Source: Polycladospora coralii
GTDB taxonomy: Bacteria; Bacillota; Bacilli; Thermoactinomycetales; Thermoactinomycetaceae
Direction of reading: 5' to 3'
Assembly: GCF_014773435.2 (NCBI RefSeq)
Contig: NZ_JACXAG020000004.1
Coordinates: 186,001-250,000, forward strand
Length of the DNA: 64,000 nt
The notes under the pieces are model-generated. The model was not told where the DNA came from. It searched no databases and worked only from the letters and a program-made list of their open reading frames with translations. Made by a program: the position numbers and the translations under genes. Shown here piece after piece: positions 8,355-17,536 of the stretch (the first letter of the stretch is position 1; each line of letters begins with the position of its first letter).

Positions 8355-10409
8355 ATGCAAAAGTTTCTGATTATAGGTGGCGGAAAAGGGGGAAGGGCCA
8401 TTTTAGCGACGCTATCCAGTGTGGAGTTCGTAAGTGTAATCGGCATTGTAGATGTTCGTGATGATGCCCCTGCCGTGATTGAAGCGAAGGCATTGGGAAT
8501 TCAGACGGGGCATGATATGGAGCCTTTTCTTAAATATAGACCAGATGTCATTTTAGAAGTTACAGGTGACCCGGCTATATATCCCGCACTTTTACAGCGA
8601 AATTTAGTCGGTACGATGATTATTTCTGGTGATGTGGCTAAGCTGATGGTACGTTTAATTCACGAAAAAGAAAGATGGTTTCGTGCTTGGTTTGGTAGGC
8701 AACAAGAGCTTGAAGCCATCCTAAATTCTACACATGATGGGATGATTGCTGTTAATAAACAAGGCAATATTACCTTGTTTAATCGAGCCGCTGAAAAAAT
8801 TGTTGGATTAAAAGGGGATGAAGTAGTAGGCAAACCAGTAGTGAACACCATTTCTAATACACGCCTTCATTATATATTAGAAAAGGGTTTACCAGAGTTA
8901 AATCGGATGCAAACCCTTTCTTCAGGAACTGAAATTATGAGCAATCGTGTACCTGTCAGAAATGAAAAAGGAGAAGTGGTTGGTGCTGTTGCTGTATTTC
9001 GTGATGTGAGTGAATTGAAAGATTTAAATAAGCAGGTTACGGATCTAGAAAGTGTAAAAATGATGCTACAAGCCATTATTAATTCTTCTGATGATGCGAT
9101 ATCAGTAGTGGATGAAAATGGGTTAGGAATGCTTATTAATCCCGCTTATACCAGGCTTACGGGTTTAGAACCGATTGATGTAATTGGTAAACCGGCAGAA
9201 ACGGACATATCTGAAGGAGAAAGTATGCATATGCGTGTATTACAATCTCAAAAACCGGTTAGAGGAGTTCGACTCAAAGTAGGTCCATATCGAAAAGAAG
9301 TTGTTGTCAATGTTGCGCCTATTATGAATGGGGATCAGTTAAAAGGAAGTGTGGGTATTTTACATGATGTGACGGAATTGACACAGTTGAATCGTGATCT
9401 AGAGCGAGCGCGTCGGATCATCCGTACATTAGAGGCGAAGTATACATTTGATGATATTATGGGAAGTAGTGAAGCGATGTATGTGGCACAGGAACAAGCG
9501 AGACAAGCTGCCAAAACAAGAGCAACGGTTCTATTAAGGGGAGAATCTGGAACGGGTAAAGAATTGTTTGCACATAGCATACACCATGCGAGTGATCGTA
9601 AGTATAATCAATTTGTTCGTGTGAATTGTGCAGCACTATCGGAAACGCTGTTAGAGAGTGAATTGTTTGGGTATGAGGAAGGTGCGTTTACTGGTGCCAA
9701 AAAAGGAGGGAAGACTGGATTATTTGAAGAAGCGAGCGGCGGCACGCTATTTTTGGATGAAATTGGCGAGTTGGCGCCTAGTACACAAGCGAAGTTGTTA
9801 CGTGTTCTACAGGAAAAAGAAGTGATTCGGGTTGGGGGAACCAAAGCGATTCCAGTTGATGTCAGGGTAATTGCTGCGACGCATGTTCAATTAGAACATG
9901 CGATTCAAACGAAACGCTTTCGTGAAGATTTATACTATCGCTTAAATGTTCTCCCGATTCAAATTCCGCCATTACGTATGCATAAAGAGGATTTGTCTGA
10001 ACTTGCGTTACACCTGATAAAAAAAATTAATCAGGAGTATGGTAGATACGTAGAAGTGATCGATGAAAAAGCACTTGAACAGTTGCGGCAGTATGATTGG
10101 CCGGGTAATGTACGAGAATTAGAAAATGTATTGGGACGTGCTATGATCAATATGGGCTTTCATGATAAAGTGATTATGTCCACACATCTGCCCGTTTTAC
10201 ATGCTGTATCTTCAAAGCAAGATGAACAAGATATTGTTGCTGAGGGGAGTGAAGTGATATCTTTAAAAGAAGCACTACATAAGTATGAGAAAAGTTATGT
10301 GCAAAAGATCTTTGAGCAGTGTGGTCATAATAAGACAGAAACGGCTAAACGACTAGGAGTCTCTATCCGTAGTCTATATTACAAATTAGAGAAGTATGAA
10401 CTACTGTAG
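8355..10409 (+). CDS. bkdR: BkdR, sigma-54-dependent activator of the bkd operon
   Basis: Enhancer-binding protein that opens the sigma-54 promoter of the branched-chain keto-acid operon. Domains in order: an N-terminal Rossmann-like domain (about 1-105, [14 protein letters not shown]) that may sense a nucleotide or CoA-related ligand; two PAS domains (about 115-225 and 235-345); an AAA+ domain (about 366-600) with Walker A GESGTGKE (396-403), the sigma-54 contact loop GAFTGA (443-448) and Walker [10 protein letters not shown]; and a C-terminal Fis-type helix-turn-helix (about 659-682, [20 protein letters not shown]). 684 residues. AAAGGAGTG lies 8 bases before the ATG. Its probable binding sites begin just after its stop codon. 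The effector is unknown. Confidence 0.95.
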   Translation: MQKFLIIGGGKGGRAILATLSSVEFVSVIGIVDVRDDAPAVIEAKALGIQTGHDMEPFLKYRPDVILEVTGDPAIYPALLQRNLVGTMIISGDVAKLMVRLIHEKERWFRAWFGRQQELEAILNSTHDGMIAVNKQGNITLFNRAAEKIVGLKGDEVVGKPVVNTISNTRLHYILEKGLPELNRMQTLSSGTEIMSNRVPVRNEKGEVVGAVAVFRDVSELKDLNKQVTDLESVKMMLQAIINSSDDAISVVDENGLGMLINPAYTRLTGLEPIDVIGKPAETDISEGESMHMRVLQSQKPVRGVRLKVGPYRKEVVVNVAPIMNGDQLKGSVGILHDVTELTQLNRDLERARRIIRTLEAKYTFDDIMGSSEAMYVAQEQARQAAKTRATVLLRGESGTGKELFAHSIHHASDRKYNQFVRVNCAALSETLLESELFGYEEGAFTGAKKGGKTGLFEEASGGTLFLDEIGELAPSTQAKLLRVLQEKEVIRVGGTKAIPVDVRVIAATHVQLEHAIQTKRFREDLYYRLNVLPIQIPPLRMHKEDLSELALHLIKKINQEYGRYVEVIDEKALEQLRQYDWPGNVRELENVLGRAMINMGFHDKVIMSTHLPVLHAVSSKQDEQDIVAEGSEVISLKEALHKYEKSYVQKIFEQCGHNKTETAKRLGVSIRSLYYKLEKYELL

Positions 10410-10417
10410 TCTAGCGA

Positions 10418-10469
10418 CTTGCAATTTATTGCAGGTTTTAGCAAAATAATGCTTGCAATAAATTGCAAG
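10418..10469. promoter_or_regulatory. Two palindromic activator sites, probable BkdR UAS
   Basis: Two 18-bp near-identical palindromes: 10418-10435 (CTTGCAATTTATTGCAGG) and 10452-10469 (CTTGCAATAAATTGCAAG). The second is the inverse of the first with one arm change. Their centres are 34 bp apart (about three helical turns), and they lie about 55-110 bp upstream of the -24 element, the usual place for a sigma-54 enhancer. A further CTTGC half-site lies at about 10478. A Fis-type HTH dimer would bind such sites; BkdR is the obvious candidate. Confidence 0.85.
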
Positions 10470-10516
10470 AGCAAAAACTTGCGCGCTTGTTTTCCGATAA
10501 ACACAGGTGGTTGATG

Positions 10517-10533
10517 TTGGCATGCAATTTGCT
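10517..10533 (+). promoter_or_regulatory. Sigma-54 (-24/-12) promoter of the bkd operon
   Basis: TTGGCATGCAATTTGCT matches the TTGGCAC-N5-TTGCT consensus, with the invariant GG (10519-10520) and GC (10531-10532) exactly 10 bp apart. The start of transcription should fall near 10543-10546, which gives a leader of about 275 bases before ptb. Confidence 0.92.
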
Positions 10534-10548
10534 TATATTGTATGGTGA

Positions 10549-10802
10549 CTGACGACTTCGTGTAAAATATTTCTAAACAGTAGTGCTGATTAGCCAAAAT
10601 GAGGAAGTGTATTTTGAGCAGAAATGCCTACCCACCGGAACGTAGCTAGGTCAAACTCTGAAGGAAGAAGCAGACAACTTGTCTGACCGAAAGGGAGTTC
10701 TGGTGGAGCGGGTTGGCCAAAGTGCAAGCAGAGCCAAATACACACGCTTCGGAAGATCTTATTCTTAGTAAATAGGTGACGCGCTATCAGAAGTTGAGTC
10801 AG
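10549..10802 (+). promoter_or_regulatory. Long structured leader RNA upstream of ptb (unassigned)
   Basis: The sequence between the sigma-54 promoter and ptb has no ORF with a ribosome binding site but shows nested complementary arms: GTGTATTT (10607-10614) with AAATACAC (10736-10743); CCACCGGAAC (10632-10641) with GTTCTGGTGG (10697-10706, 10 bp with one G-U); GCC (10626-10628) with GGC (10715-10717); CAGAC (10671-10675) with GTCTG (10681-10685). A possible outer pairing joins CTGACGACTTC (10549) with GAAGTTGAGTCAG (10790), next to the ptb ribosome binding site. TTGGC (10713) can alternatively pair with GCCAA (10733), so two states are conceivable. It matches no riboswitch class I know. No T-tract terminator follows, so control of translation or RNA stability is more likely than attenuation. 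Confidence 0.6.
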
Positions 10803-10819
10803 TAAATGAGGTGTAATCA

Positions 10820-11737
10820 TTGATAAAAACATTTGATGAAGTATTAGAGAAAGCTGGTTCAAAATCCCCGATTACAGTTGCAGTAGCTGCAGCGGCAGAT
10901 CGTGAAGTATTGGAGGCGGTTTCACTTGCTTTACAAAAGGGAATTGCCAAGTTCTTGTTAATTGGTGATGAGCGTGAAATTGGTCAACTAGGAGAAGAAC
11001 TTAACCTTCCACAAACGGGTGTTTCAGTTATTCATGCTGAAAACATTCCAGATGCCTGCTCTCGTGCAGTTGCAGCGGTCAATAAGCGAGAAGCGGATGT
11101 CGTCATGAAAGGTATGGTTCAAACCGCTGATTTTTTACGCGCGATCTTAAATAAAGAGAACGGGTTGCGTATTGGAAAACAAGTGTTAAGCCACGTTGCC
11201 GTTTTTGAAGTTCCTGGATATGATCGACTGATTCATGTGACAGATGCTGCCTTAAATGTGGCACCTTCATTGCCTGAAAAAGCCCAGATCTGTCAAAACG
11301 TCATTCGTTTCTGCCATTCACTTGAAAATGTGGAGCCCCGCATTGGTGTGTTGGGTGCGGTTGAAGTCGTAAATCCGAATATGCCACCAACACTAGATGC
11401 GGCTGCACTTACCCAAATGAATCGACGTGGGCAGATTAAAGGAGCTATTGTTGACGGACCATTTGCGCTCGATAATGCGATTTCAGTAGAAGCGGCTAAA
11501 CATAAAGGGATTGAGAGCCCAGTAGCAGGTCAGTCAGATGTTTTGTTTGTCCCTGATATTGAAGCTGGAAATATCTTATATAAATCACTCGTTTATTTTG
11601 CTAACAGTAAAATAGGCGCTTTAGTTCTTGGGGCCAAAAGCCCAATTGTGCTTACTTCACGTTCTGATTCCAGTGAAGCAAAACTATATTCAATTGCGCT
11701 AGCTGTTTTACAAGCTGATAACCAAAAGCGTCCTTAA
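10820..11737 (+). CDS. ptb: Phosphate butyryltransferase
   Basis: Converts butyryl-, isobutyryl-, isovaleryl- or 2-methylbutyryl-CoA plus phosphate to the acyl phosphate. Together with butyrate kinase this harvests ATP from branched-chain keto-acid breakdown and also makes primers for branched fatty acids. 305 residues, the normal length of the PTA/PTB family; conserved stretches include VMKGMVQTADFLRAIL, HVAVFEVPGYDRLIHVTDAA and GPFALDNA. TTG start with TGAGGTG 6 bases upstream. First gene of the bkd operon, 17 bases from bcd. Confidence 0.95.
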   Translation: MIKTFDEVLEKAGSKSPITVAVAAAADREVLEAVSLALQKGIAKFLLIGDEREIGQLGEELNLPQTGVSVIHAENIPDACSRAVAAVNKREADVVMKGMVQTADFLRAILNKENGLRIGKQVLSHVAVFEVPGYDRLIHVTDAALNVAPSLPEKAQICQNVIRFCHSLENVEPRIGVLGAVEVVNPNMPPTLDAAALTQMNRRGQIKGAIVDGPFALDNAISVEAAKHKGIESPVAGQSDVLFVPDIEAGNILYKSLVYFANSKIGALVLGAKSPIVLTSRSDSSEAKLYSIALAVLQADNQKRP

Positions 11738-11753
11738 TTAAGGGGGAGTTATA

Positions 11754-12851
11754 ATGATTATTTTTGACTACATGGAAAAGTATGATTACGAACAATTGGT
11801 CATGTGCCAAGATAAAAACTCAGGTTTAAAAGCGATTATTGCCATTCATGATACTACTCTAGGTCCAGCTTTAGGTGGTACACGGATGTGGACGTATAAA
11901 TCAGAAGAAGAGGCGATTGAAGATGCGCTTCGATTAGCAAAAGGAATGACTTATAAAAATGCCGCATCTGGATTAAATCTAGGTGGTGGAAAAACGGTAA
12001 TCATCGGCGATCCACAAAAAGATAAAAACGAAGAGATGTTCCGTGCTTTTGGTCGTTTTATTCAAGGGCTAAATGGACGTTATATTACAGCAGAAGATGT
12101 GGGGACTACGGTTGAAGATATGGATCTTATCCACCAAGAAACTAAATATGTAACAGGTGTTTCACCTGAGTTTGGTTCCAGTGGGAATCCGTCACCTGTA
12201 ACTGCATTTGGTGTATACCGCGGTATGAAAGCAGCAGCTATGATGGCTTTCGGTGAGGATTCACTTAAAGGCAAAACGATTGCGGTACAAGGTGTGGGGA
12301 ATGTTGCTTATAGCTTATGTAAACATCTTCATGAAGAGGGTGCTAAGCTCATTGTGACGGATATTAATGAAGAGAATATGAAACGAGCAGTAGATGAATT
12401 TGGTGCAGAAACCGTGCATCCGGATAAAATTTATGATGTGGCATGTGATATTTTTGCCCCGTGTGCCTTAGGAGCAGTTATCAATGATGACACGATTAAT
12501 CGACTCAGTTGTAAAGTCGTGGCAGGAGCTGCGAACAACCAATTAAAAGAATCTCGTCATGGCGATTTATTAGCAGAAAAAGGAATCTATTATGCACCTG
12601 ATTATGTGATTAACGCGGGTGGTGTAATTAATGTAGCGGATGAGTTAATCGGATATAATCGTGATCGCGCGCTCAAGAAAGTGGAAGGGATTTACGATAA
12701 TATTATGAAAGTATTTGCGATAGCTGAACGTGATGGCATTGCGAGTTACCAAGCAGCGAACCGTTTAGCTGAAGAGCGAATTGAAACGATGCGTCGCTCA
12801 CGTAGTATGTTTTTACAAAGTGAGCGCAACTTATTAAATATCCGCTCGTAA
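11754..12851 (+). CDS. bcd: Leucine dehydrogenase
   Basis: NAD-dependent oxidative deamination of leucine, isoleucine and valine to their 2-keto acids, the substrates of the Bkd complex encoded downstream. 365 residues. Seen: substrate and catalytic lysines Lys68 and Lys80 ([17 protein letters not shown]), the GGTRMW motif, and the Rossmann motif [15 protein letters not shown] followed by the Asp of TDIN. Also called yqiT/bcd in B. subtilis, where it has the same place in the operon. AGGGGGAG lies 7 bases upstream of the ATG. Confidence 0.97.
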   Translation: MIIFDYMEKYDYEQLVMCQDKNSGLKAIIAIHDTTLGPALGGTRMWTYKSEEEAIEDALRLAKGMTYKNAASGLNLGGGKTVIIGDPQKDKNEEMFRAFGRFIQGLNGRYITAEDVGTTVEDMDLIHQETKYVTGVSPEFGSSGNPSPVTAFGVYRGMKAAAMMAFGEDSLKGKTIAVQGVGNVAYSLCKHLHEEGAKLIVTDINEENMKRAVDEFGAETVHPDKIYDVACDIFAPCALGAVINDDTINRLSCKVVAGAANNQLKESRHGDLLAEKGIYYAPDYVINAGGVINVADELIGYNRDRALKKVEGIYDNIMKVFAIAERDGIASYQAANRLAEERIETMRRSRSMFLQSERNLLNIRS

Positions 12852-12887
12852 TCGAAAGTTTGTGAAAAAGAAATGGAGTGTTTAAAC

Positions 12888-13994
12888 GTGCATGAACCGA
12901 TTCGGGTTCTGACGATAAACCCAGGGTCGACATCTACAAAAATCGGTGTCTTTGATGATGAAAAAATGATTCTGGAAGAAACATTACGTCATGATCCACA
13001 TGAACTAGCTCAATTTGTTGATCTATATGAACAATACCCATTCCGAAAACAGGTCATACTAGATACACTCGATCGTGAAGGAATAAACTTAACACGTCTT
13101 AACGTGGTCGTTGCAAGAGGTGGTTTGTTGAAGCCGATTCCCGGTGGGACTTATCAGGTCAATCCGGAAATGGTTGCTGATTTAAAAGAAGGGAAATATG
13201 GCTTACATGCTTCTAATCTCGGTGCCATTATTGCACAAGAAATTGCTGATCAATTACACATTCATGCTTATATTGTCGATCCAGTGGTTGTTGATGAATT
13301 ACAGCCACTAGCACGTGTTTCCGGTGTGCCTGATATTGAACGAAGAAGCATATTCCATGCTTTGAATCAGAAAGCAGTCGCACGCCGTGTGGCGCACCAA
13401 AATGAGAAAAAATATGAAGAGATGAATCTCATTGTTGCGCATATGGGTGGCGGGATTACAGTGGGAGCACACCATCTAGGCCGAGTGATAGATGTAAATA
13501 ATGGACTACACGGTGAAGGCCCATTCTCACCTGAACGAGCAGGAACCATTCCAGTGGGTGATTTGGTTGCACTCAGTTTTTCTGGAAAATATTTTGCAAG
13601 TGAAATCATGCGCATGATCGTAGGTCGTGGTGGTTTGATGGGCTACCTGGGAACTTCAGATGCGCGTGTGGTTGAACAAGAGATCGAAAACGGGAACGAA
13701 AAAGCGAAATTAGTATATGAAGCCATGGCTTATCAAGTAGCTAAAGAAATCGGTTCTTGCGCCACCGTTTTGTATGGTCAAGTAGATGCTATTATTTTAA
13801 CCGGTGGATTAGCATACGGATCATTGTTTACCCAAATGATTAAAGAGCGTATCCAATGGATTGGCCCTGTTCATATTGTAGCAGGTGAGAATGAACTACA
13901 AGCTTTAGCTGAAGGTGGATTACGGGTATCACGTGGTGAAGAAGAAGCATTAACCTATCCACCTGTTCACTCTACCCATTACCAACATGCATAG
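12888..13994 (+). CDS. buk: Butyrate kinase
   Basis: Acetokinase-family enzyme that makes ATP and butyrate (or a branched acid) from the acyl phosphate supplied by Ptb. Signatures: [12 protein letters not shown] at the N-terminus, the middle [11 protein letters not shown] phosphate loop, and ILTGGLAYG near the C-terminus. An ATG at 12873 opens the frame but is itself part of the ATGGAGTG ribosome binding site. The GTG at 12888, 7 bases after GGAGTG, is the better start and gives about 368 residues, beginning [14 protein letters not shown]. Confidence 0.95.
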   Translation: MHEPIRVLTINPGSTSTKIGVFDDEKMILEETLRHDPHELAQFVDLYEQYPFRKQVILDTLDREGINLTRLNVVVARGGLLKPIPGGTYQVNPEMVADLKEGKYGLHASNLGAIIAQEIADQLHIHAYIVDPVVVDELQPLARVSGVPDIERRSIFHALNQKAVARRVAHQNEKKYEEMNLIVAHMGGGITVGAHHLGRVIDVNNGLHGEGPFSPERAGTIPVGDLVALSFSGKYFASEIMRMIVGRGGLMGYLGTSDARVVEQEIENGNEKAKLVYEAMAYQVAKEIGSCATVLYGQVDAIILTGGLAYGSLFTQMIKERIQWIGPVHIVAGENELQALAEGGLRVSRGEEEALTYPPVHSTHYQHA

Positions 13995-14002
13995 CTGACA
14001 TA

Positions 14003-14048
14003 CGTGTTCGGCTTTCACAGCATGTATATGAGAGCCGAATGCGTTTTA
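14003..14048 (+). terminator. Hairpin between buk and lpd
   Basis: Inverted repeat around TTCGGCTTTC / GAGAGCCGAA, extended by ACG/CGT at the outside and followed by TTTTATC. It sits inside the operon and could reduce read-through into the dehydrogenase-complex genes or stabilise the upstream message. Confidence 0.5.
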
Positions 14049-14076
14049 TCATAACGGATCAGAGGAGAGGATTAGG

Positions 14077-15501
14077 TTGACAGAGAACTATGATTTAGTA
14101 GTCCTTGGAGCAGGACCAGGGGGTTACGTAGCGGCTGTACGTGCGTCGCAACTAGGATTAAAAGTTGCAGTAGTGGAGAAAGAAAAACTAGGAGGTGTAT
14201 GTCTACATAAAGGTTGTATCCCTAGTAAAACCTTACTGCGCAGTGCTGAACTGTATCAAAATATGAAAAGTAGTACTGAATTTGGTATTGAAACAAACGA
14301 TGTTGAACTTAAGATGCCACTCGTGCAAAAGCGAAAAAATAAAATTGTAAGTCAACTGGAAAAAGGCGTACAGGGGCTTCTGAAAAAAAATAAGGTAGAT
14401 GTCTATCATGGTACGGGTAGAATTTTAGGGCCTTCTATATTTTCTCCACAACCCGGTACGATTGCGGTAGAAAAAGCAGATGGTAGTGAACCGGATATGT
14501 TGATTCCAAAATTTGTTCTGATTGCAACGGGATCACGTCCACGCACCTTACCTGGCCTTACTATTGATGGAACGCATATCCTTCATTCAGATCATGCACT
14601 ACAGATGGAAGAGCTCCCAAATGAAATGGTGATCGTAGGTGGGGGTGTGATTGGAATCGAGTGGGCCTCGATGTTGAGTGACTTTGGTGTTTCCGTAACC
14701 GTTATCGAGTATGCAGAACGAATTCTTCCGTTCGAAGATGCTGATGTTAGTAAAGAGATGACACGTATCTTAAAGAAACGAAAAGTAAAAGTGCTGACAT
14801 CGAGTAAAGTATTAGCCGATCGTATAAAGACATCAGAGAAAGGTGTAACACTCTCTGTAGAAAAAAATGGAGAGACGGTCGAGCTATCTACCGATCGGGT
14901 ACTCGTTTCGGTAGGGCGCGATGCGAATATTGACGATATTGGTTTAAATAATACATCCATTAAGGTGGAAAACGGTGTCATCCAAACAAATGGTTATATG
15001 CAGACGGAAGAAGAGCACATTTATGCTATTGGTGATGTAGTGGGTGGTTATCAACTGGCTCATGTTGCTTCCCATGAGGGTATTTTAGCTGTTGAGCATA
15101 TGGCAGAAAAGGAAGTACAACCGATTGAAGCGAAACATATTCCCCGTTGCACTTATAGTCGTCCAGAAATAGGGAGTATTGGCTTAACAGAAGAAGAAGC
15201 TAAGAAAGAAGGATACACGATCAAAGTTGGAAAGACAGCTTTCCGTGCTGCTGGTAAATCGTTGGTTTTTGGTGAGCCTGATGGGTTTATTAAAATCATA
15301 TCTGATGAAAAAACTGATGATATTTTAGGGGTACATATCATTGGGGCCCACGCTACGGATCTCATATCGGAAGCGGGTCTTGCAACGGTATTAGATGCAA
15401 CGGCTTGGGAAGTTGCGAATGTGATTCATCCACATCCAACGCTTTCCGAAGTATATGGTGAGGCAGCTACAGCAGTAGATGGAAAAGCCATTCATGGCTA
15501 A
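14077..15501 (+). CDS. lpdV: Dihydrolipoyl dehydrogenase (E3) of the Bkd complex
   Basis: Flavoprotein that reoxidises the dihydrolipoamide of the E2 component with NAD. Seen: FAD-binding GAGPGGYVAAVRA at residue 10, the redox disulphide in GGVCLHKGCIPSK, the NAD-binding GGGVIGIEWASML, the second FAD motif EEHIYAIGDVVGGYQLAHVA split around the Asp, and the active-site base HPHPTLSE from the partner subunit. 474 residues. TTG start with GAGGAGAGG upstream; 18 bases from bkdAA. The place within the bkd operon assigns it to this complex and not to pyruvate dehydrogenase. Confidence 0.96.
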   Translation: MTENYDLVVLGAGPGGYVAAVRASQLGLKVAVVEKEKLGGVCLHKGCIPSKTLLRSAELYQNMKSSTEFGIETNDVELKMPLVQKRKNKIVSQLEKGVQGLLKKNKVDVYHGTGRILGPSIFSPQPGTIAVEKADGSEPDMLIPKFVLIATGSRPRTLPGLTIDGTHILHSDHALQMEELPNEMVIVGGGVIGIEWASMLSDFGVSVTVIEYAERILPFEDADVSKEMTRILKKRKVKVLTSSKVLADRIKTSEKGVTLSVEKNGETVELSTDRVLVSVGRDANIDDIGLNNTSIKVENGVIQTNGYMQTEEEHIYAIGDVVGGYQLAHVASHEGILAVEHMAEKEVQPIEAKHIPRCTYSRPEIGSIGLTEEEAKKEGYTIKVGKTAFRAAGKSLVFGEPDGFIKIISDEKTDDILGVHIIGAHATDLISEAGLATVLDATAWEVANVIHPHPTLSEVYGEAATAVDGKAIHG

Positions 15502-15519
15502 CAAGAGGAGGAATAGTAG

Positions 15520-16512
15520 ATGAGTGAAAAAAGACATGGACAACTCGGTCTGTCTGATGAACAAGCGTTATCGATGTATCGCTACATGTTGTTGGCACGT
15601 AAAATCGATGAACGGATGTGGCTGTTAAATCGTGCGGGGAAAATTCCGTTTGTCATTTCATGTCAAGGCCAAGAAGCGATCCAGGTGGGAAGCACATTTG
15701 CACTTGATCGAGAAAAAGATTGGCTTTGTCCCTATTATCGTGATTTAGGAATGGTTTTAGTATTTGGACAAAATGCAAAAGATCAGATGCTATCCGCATT
15801 TGCGAAGGCAGAAGAACCGAATAGCGGTGGCAGACAAATGCCAGGTCACTATGGGGATCATCGCTATCGCATTTTAACGGGTTCATCTCCTGTAACGACC
15901 CAAGTTTTACATGCTGTAGGCATCGCTTATGCTGGCAAACTGGAACAGAAAGATCACGTCGTTTTAACCTCATGTGGAGAAGGTTCAAGTAATCAAGGAG
16001 ATTTTCATGAAGCATGTAACTTTGCTGGTGTGCACAACTTACCTGTTATATTTTTAGTTGAAAATAACCAATATGCCATTTCGGTACCCATTTCTAAGCA
16101 AGTTGCAGGTGGAGATATTTATAAACGTGCTGATGGCTACGGTTTCCCTGGTATTAAAGTAGATGGCAACGACCCATTAGCCGTATATGAGGCGATGAAA
16201 ACGGCTGTAGAACGAGCACGTAATGGAGAAGGACCTACATTGATTGAAGCGGTTTCCTATCGATTAGTACCCCATTCTAGTGATGACGACGATCGTAGTT
16301 ATCGTACGCGTGATGAGGTAGATGAAGCGAAAAAGAAAGATTCACTTGTAAGTTACCGGGAGTATTTAATCGCGCAAGGTTTATTGACGGATGACGTGGA
16401 GGAACGCATGAATAAAGAAGTAGCACAAGAAGTGGATGAGGCTACTGAGTATGCGGAACAAGCACCTTATCCTGAAACGAGCGAAACGTATACACATGTA
16501 TATGCAGAATAA
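15520..16512 (+). CDS. bkdAA: Branched-chain 2-oxoacid dehydrogenase E1 alpha
   Basis: Thiamin-diphosphate-dependent decarboxylase subunit that acts with BkdAB on the keto acids of Leu, Ile and Val. The ThDP/Mg motif is seen as GEGSSNQGDFHEACNFAGV, ending with the conserved ENNQYAIS, and the HSSDDD loop near residue 250 matches the phosphorylation-loop region of this family. 330 residues, standard length. AGAGGAGG ribosome binding site. Confidence 0.96.
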   Translation: MSEKRHGQLGLSDEQALSMYRYMLLARKIDERMWLLNRAGKIPFVISCQGQEAIQVGSTFALDREKDWLCPYYRDLGMVLVFGQNAKDQMLSAFAKAEEPNSGGRQMPGHYGDHRYRILTGSSPVTTQVLHAVGIAYAGKLEQKDHVVLTSCGEGSSNQGDFHEACNFAGVHNLPVIFLVENNQYAISVPISKQVAGGDIYKRADGYGFPGIKVDGNDPLAVYEAMKTAVERARNGEGPTLIEAVSYRLVPHSSDDDDRSYRTRDEVDEAKKKDSLVSYREYLIAQGLLTDDVEERMNKEVAQEVDEATEYAEQAPYPETSETYTHVYAE

Positions 16513-16527
16513 AGAGGAGGGGAAAAT

Positions 16528-17511
16528 ATGCCTGTCATTTCATATATCGATGCGGTAACGCTCGCTTTAAAAGAAGAAATGAAGCGTGATGAACGCGTAT
16601 TTGTACTAGGAGAAGATGTTGGAGTTCGTGGAGGTGTGTTCCGTACGACAGCGGGACTACACGAAGAATTTGGAGAAGATCGCGTCTTAGATACTCCTTT
16701 AACGGAATCGGCTATTGCGGGTGTTGCGATCGGGGCAGCTGCTTACGGCATGAGACCTGTAGCTGAAATGCAATTTGCAGATTTTATCATGCCTGCTTTT
16801 AATCAAATTGTTAGTGAAGCGGCGAAAATCCGTTATCGTTCGAATGGAACATTTTCGGCACCGCTCGTGATTCGTGCTCCATATGGTGGGGGTGTTCATG
16901 GCGCCCTCTATCACTCTCAAAGTGTAGAAAAATTATTCACTGGTGTACCGGGCCTTAAAATTGTTATGCCATCAACCCCATATGATGTCAAAGGGTTACT
17001 AAAAGCGGCCATTCGTGATGAGGATCCTGTTTTGTTTTTTGAGCATAAACGTTGCTATCGCTTAATTAAAGGAGAAGTTCCAGTAGAAGATTACACACTT
17101 CCGATCGGAAAGGCAGATGTAAAGCGTGAAGGGACTGATGTTACCGTCATCTCATACGGATTAACTTTACATTTTGCCTTGCAAGCTGCTGAAGAGTTAG
17201 ATAAAGAAGGAATCAGCGTGCATGTACTAGATCTTAGAACGCTGGTTCCGCTCGACAAAGAAGCGATTTTAGAAGCAACAGCTAAAACAGGCAAAGTCCT
17301 TGTCATTCATGAAGATAATCAAACAGGTGGATTTGGTGGGGAAGTTGCTTCGGTGATTGCTGAGGAAGCATTCTTTGAACTGGATGCACCGATCAAACGT
17401 TTATGTGGGCCAGATGTACCGGCTATGCCTTACAGTCCACCACTTGAAAAAGAGTTTATGCTTAACAAAGAGAAAGTAACAACAGCTATTCGAGAATTAG
17501 CAGCATTTTAA
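16528..17511 (+). CDS. bkdAB: Branched-chain 2-oxoacid dehydrogenase E1 beta
   Basis: Beta subunit of the E1 heterotetramer; carries the glutamate that activates ThDP and binds the E2 core. 327 residues. Recognised by FVLGEDVGVRGGVFRTTAGL, the Pyr-domain LTESAIAGVAIGAA, MQFADFIMPAFNQIVSEAAK and the C-terminal transketolase part with HEDNQTGGFGGEV. 15 bases after bkdAA. Confidence 0.96.
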   Translation: MPVISYIDAVTLALKEEMKRDERVFVLGEDVGVRGGVFRTTAGLHEEFGEDRVLDTPLTESAIAGVAIGAAAYGMRPVAEMQFADFIMPAFNQIVSEAAKIRYRSNGTFSAPLVIRAPYGGGVHGALYHSQSVEKLFTGVPGLKIVMPSTPYDVKGLLKAAIRDEDPVLFFEHKRCYRLIKGEVPVEDYTLPIGKADVKREGTDVTVISYGLTLHFALQAAEELDKEGISVHVLDLRTLVPLDKEAILEATAKTGKVLVIHEDNQTGGFGGEVASVIAEEAFFELDAPIKRLCGPDVPAMPYSPPLEKEFMLNKEKVTTAIRELAAF

Positions 17512-17536
17512 TGAAGTTTTAGAGGAGGTAAATGAC

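Noticed and set aside
10649-10675. Resemblance of the bkd leader segment GGUCA...GAAGGAAG...GCAG to the SRP RNA domain IV loop
   Set aside because: The flanking pairings do not form the SRP helix 8, the Alu-domain sequence is missing, and it sits in a leader behind a sigma-54 promoter.
14592-14981. 129-codon frame antisense to lpdV
   Set aside because: Shadow of the real gene; Ser/Thr/Phe-rich translation typical of antisense reading and no ribosome binding site.
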